The notes under the pieces: model-generated
The model's database searches: none
Told to the model about the DNA's origin: nothing
What the model saw: only the letters and a program-made list of their open reading frames with translations
Assembly (NCBI RefSeq): GCF_025566965.1
Contig: NZ_JAOQJL010000002.1
Coordinates: forward strand, 1 to 64,000
DNA from: Blautia_A ammoniilytica
GTDB taxonomy: Bacteria > Bacillota > Clostridia > Lachnospirales > Lachnospiraceae
DNA length: 64,000 nucleotides
Direction: 5' to 3'
Part shown: in pieces, positions 61,627-64,000 of the stretch
How the letters are laid out: each line of letters starts with the position of its first letter
Numbering within the stretch: the first letter of the stretch is position 1
Position numbers and translations under genes: made by a program

Positions 61627-61716
61627 ATGATATACACATGCAGATATAAATCAACGATTGGTGATATTTTGCTGGCTGCAGATGAAATTAAGTTGGAACA
61701 AGCAAACCTAAGTTAA
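61627..61716 (+). pseudogene. ogt: Relic of ogt (methylated-DNA-cysteine methyltransferase), first 20 codons only
   Basis: ATG with GGAGGGGAG upstream starts MIYTCRYKSTIGDILLAAD, which matches the N-terminus of the Ogt family (YTCxYxSPxGxILLAAD). The frame then diverges and stops after 29 codons, with no active-site PCHR. The rest of the gene is gone and traX begins 11 bases later. The ribosome binding site is intact, so the short peptide may be made and may couple translation to traX. Confidence 0.6.
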
Positions 61717-61727
61717 AGGAGTACAGG

Positions 61728-62477
61728 ATGGAACAGACAAAGCAATTACAGGATTCATTTATGCCGGAAAAGTTCCGGGTTTTAAGCGGCAGTGCATTAA
61801 AAGTACTGGCTATGGTGATCATGCTGATCGACCATACAGCTGCATTTCTTCTGGTGAAATCAGCGTCTGCCACCAGGACTTTATTTGTTCTTGGAGGCAC
61901 GGATATATCGATTTACAGGATCATGCGGGATGTGGGCAGGGCTGCATTTCCCATTTTTTGTTTTCTTCTGGTGGAGGGCTTTGTCCATACACACAACCGC
62001 TTTAAATATGGAAGAAATCTACTGATCTTTGCCTGTATTTCAGAAATTTCCTGGGATCTGGTACATAAAGGTACATTCTTTGATATGTCTACCCAGAATG
62101 TGTTTTTTACACTGTTTTTGGGTTATCTGGCTTTTTGTGCAGTTGATTATTATAAAGACAACCAGCTGATGCAGCTTATCTGCATGGCCGTGCTTTTTGC
62201 TGTATCATGGAACCTGCATGCAGATTACAGCTACAGAGGGTATGTATTCCTTCTTATCATGTACTGGCTGAAGGAGAAGAAAGCAGCCCAGGCGGTGATC
62301 GGTACAAGCTGGCTGATCTATGAGTGGAAAGCATGCTTTGCTTTTCTTTCTATCAATATGTATAACGGACAGAGAGGATTCATTAAAGGAAAATGGGCAA
62401 AATACTTTTTCTATGTTTTTTACCCGGCACATATCCTGATCCTGTTCCTGATCCGGCGGATGCTTTATCAGATGTAG
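61728..62477 (+). CDS. TraX-family membrane protein
   Basis: 249 residues with about eight hydrophobic helices. Typical family stretches: LKVLAMVIMLIDHTAAFLL, DVGRAAFPIFCFLLVEGF, FYVFYPAHILILFLIRRML. F-plasmid TraX acetylates pilin; chromosomal homologues in Firmicutes are of unknown role and probably acyltransferases. No conjugation genes are nearby. ATG follows AAAGGAGTACAGG. Confidence 0.88.
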   Translation: MEQTKQLQDSFMPEKFRVLSGSALKVLAMVIMLIDHTAAFLLVKSASATRTLFVLGGTDISIYRIMRDVGRAAFPIFCFLLVEGFVHTHNRFKYGRNLLIFACISEISWDLVHKGTFFDMSTQNVFFTLFLGYLAFCAVDYYKDNQLMQLICMAVLFAVSWNLHADYSYRGYVFLLIMYWLKEKKAAQAVIGTSWLIYEWKACFAFLSINMYNGQRGFIKGKWAKYFFYVFYPAHILILFLIRRMLYQM

Positions 62478-62507
62478 ATCACTCCTCCTCTTTTTATGAT
62501 GTTTTGA

Positions 62508-62536
62508 TTGACATATAGGATGCACTGCTATAGAAT
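62508..62536 (+). promoter_or_regulatory. Sigma-A promoter for the MATE gene
   Basis: TTGACA (62508-62513), 17-bp spacer, TAGAAT (62531-62536). The start codon is 64 bases further on. Confidence 0.8.
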
Positions 62537-62600
62537 AGAAAAAGTTATCGTAAAAAACGGCTGCTCGACTTGAACAAAACACATTGAGAGGGGGATTTTT

Positions 62601-63968
62601 ATGGAAAAAAATGCCGTGGAAAAAGAAAACAAAATGGGCGTTATGCCTGTTGGAAAATTGCTTGTATCAATGTCTGTCCCGATCATGATTTCCATGCTGG
62701 TTCAGGCATTATATAATATTGTAGACAGTATGTTTGTTGCAAAGCTCAATGAGAATGCACTGACAGCTGTTTCACTGGCCTTTCCTGTACAGAACCTGAT
62801 GATCGCAGTAGGTACAGGTACCGGTGTAGGTATTAATGCCCTTGTGTCACGGTCTCTGGGCGAAAAGAATACGGAATATGCCAACAAGGCTGCTAATAAC
62901 GGCATTATCCTTTGCCTGTTAAGTGCATTGACTTTTGCCGTGCTTACCGGAGTCTTCGGACATACATTCTTTGCTGTTCAGACACAGGATCCCCAGATCC
63001 TTTCTTATGGAACGGCTTATGTAAGGATCATCGGGATGATGTCATTTGGACTGTTTATGCAGCTTGTATTTGAAAGACTGCTGCAGGCAACCGGAAGGAC
63101 GTTTTATTCCATGCTGACCCAGCTTCTGGGTGCGATCCTGAATATTATTCTGGATCCGATCATGATTTTTGGTCTTTTCGGCTTTCCCAGGATGGAGGTG
63201 GCAGGTGCTGCCCTTGCCACTGTAACTGGGCAGATTATTGCTGCTATTGTAGGATATTTTGTAAATCATCATATTAATAAGGAACTCCATATTTCCCTGG
63301 TGAAATATAAGCTGTCCGCAAATGTTGTAAAAAATATTTACAGTGTTGGGTTCCCGTCTATTATCATGGCTTCCGTAGGATCTGTTATGACCTTTGGTAT
63401 GAATAAGATCCTGATGGGATTTTCCTCTACTGCAACCGCAGTATTTGGTGTTTATTTCAAGCTTCAGAGCTTTGTATTTATGCCGGTATTTGGTCTGAAT
63501 AATGGTATGGTGCCCATCATTTCTTACAATTACGGAGCCAAAAAGCCGGATCGTATCACAAAGACGATCCGGTTCAGTGTGGCTATGGGTGTTGGAATCA
63601 TGCTTCTGGGATTTGCAGTATTCCAGCTGTTCCCTCAGGAGCTTCTGAATATTTTCAACGCTTCAGATACTATGCTGGAGATTGGAATACCGGCTCTTCG
63701 CATTATCAGTTTTAGCTTTTTGCTGGCTGGTTTCAGTGTGGTTTCCTCCTCTGTATACCAGTCCCTGTGCCATAGCTTCTTAAGCCTGGCAGTATCTGTG
63801 TTAAGACAGCTGGTAGTGCTTCTTCCGGCGGCCTTTATTCTGGCACGGACAGGCGGGATCAAAGCTACCTGGTGGTCATTCCCTATTGCAGAATTGTTTT
63901 CCTTTGTGATCTGTGTGCTGTTCCTCAGATATGTTTATAAAGCGGAGATCGATCCGTTGAAGAAATAA
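62601..63968 (+). CDS. MATE-family efflux transporter
   Basis: 455 residues, about 12 helices in two repeated halves. Typical MATE segments: PVGKLLVSMSVPIMISMLVQ, NIVDSMFVAKLNENALTAVS, GAILNIILDPIMIFGLF. Probably Na+- or H+-coupled export of cationic compounds. ATG follows GAGAGGGGG. Two MOP-superfamily proteins occur in this window; this one is of the drug-efflux branch and the 4795 gene of the flippase branch. The window ends 32 bases after its stop. Confidence 0.93.
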   Translation: MEKNAVEKENKMGVMPVGKLLVSMSVPIMISMLVQALYNIVDSMFVAKLNENALTAVSLAFPVQNLMIAVGTGTGVGINALVSRSLGEKNTEYANKAANNGIILCLLSALTFAVLTGVFGHTFFAVQTQDPQILSYGTAYVRIIGMMSFGLFMQLVFERLLQATGRTFYSMLTQLLGAILNIILDPIMIFGLFGFPRMEVAGAALATVTGQIIAAIVGYFVNHHINKELHISLVKYKLSANVVKNIYSVGFPSIIMASVGSVMTFGMNKILMGFSSTATAVFGVYFKLQSFVFMPVFGLNNGMVPIISYNYGAKKPDRITKTIRFSVAMGVGIMLLGFAVFQLFPQELLNIFNASDTMLEIGIPALRIISFSFLLAGFSVVSSSVYQSLCHSFLSLAVSVLRQLVVLLPAAFILARTGGIKATWWSFPIAELFSFVICVLFLRYVYKAEIDPLKK

Positions 63969-64000
63969 AAGAAAAGCCAGTTTCCTTCAGAATCACCTGG

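Noticed and set aside
1..64000. CRISPR array
   Set aside because: No regularly spaced direct repeats with unique spacers were seen; the tandem repeats at 59344 and 26083 have no spacers.

Overview
The window looks like a low-to-mid GC Gram-positive gut anaerobe of the Lachnospiraceae type (Blautia, Dorea or a close relative). The basis is gene content and style: a 2-hydroxyacyl-CoA dehydratase activase fusion, a UGA-containing selD, polyamine ABC transporters with a permease/binding-protein fusion, a GGGtGRT/NifU-like pair, a MerR-methyltransferase fusion, strong AGGAGG-type ribosome binding sites and TTGACA/TATAAT-like promoters. This is inference from families; no ribosomal RNA gene is present. 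One 312-base run of N (59416-59727) is an assembly gap.

Layout. 1-1580 is the right part of an IS200/IS605-type element: a tnpA relic with an in-frame stop, an apparently intact tnpB and a hairpin-rich right end that could encode a TnpB guide RNA. It interrupts an unknown gene whose 3' end survives at 1580-1927. 2591-6417 carries hisH-hisF, ung and a flippase. 6503-12104 (minus) holds a 1413-residue activase and a Cys-rich FliB-like protein. 12292-13904 carries tgt and yajC, each with a good promoter. 14114-22611 is a tightly packed run leuB-ilvD-ilvB-serC-serA-M20 peptidase-C39-like protein. 22705-27544 carries a fructokinase, a branching-enzyme homologue with altered catalytic residues and a Lys-rich tail, and a membrane-anchored EEP hydrolase. 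A tRNA-Thr(CGT) transcription unit sits at 27764-27999.

28430-38841 is a dense transport block: two tandem potABC-like sets, the second with potC fused to potD, then a free binding protein, a PTS enzyme I and a DUF362/ferredoxin protein. A homocysteine methyltransferase, a 177-base tandem hairpin element and an LCP-family wall ligase follow. On the minus strand come rfbA-rfbB-rfbD (no rfbC) and a MerR-methyltransferase fusion. 46243-51893 carries an unknown membrane protein, an ABC pair, a YbhN-type flippase, pssA, psd and queH. 51987-59329 carries argH, asd, selD (Sec codon plus SECIS-like hairpin), an FNT channel, topB and a left-handed beta-helix protein. The last part holds the GGGtGRT and NifU-like genes (minus), an ogt relic, a traX-like gene and a MATE transporter.

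Functional themes: amino-acid biosynthesis (His, branched-chain, Ser, Arg, Asp family, Met), phosphatidylserine/phosphatidylethanolamine synthesis, dTDP-rhamnose and wall polymer assembly, queuosine (tgt, queH), selenium use (selD) and polyamine-type uptake. Most genes are ordinary. The points most worth checking are the altered branching-enzyme homologue, the hairpin element at 39906-40082, the divergent free binding protein, the Sec-containing selD, the MerR-methyltransferase fusion with a 19-bp-spacer promoter next door, and the IS605 guide-RNA region. All motif calls were made by eye; no database search was run.
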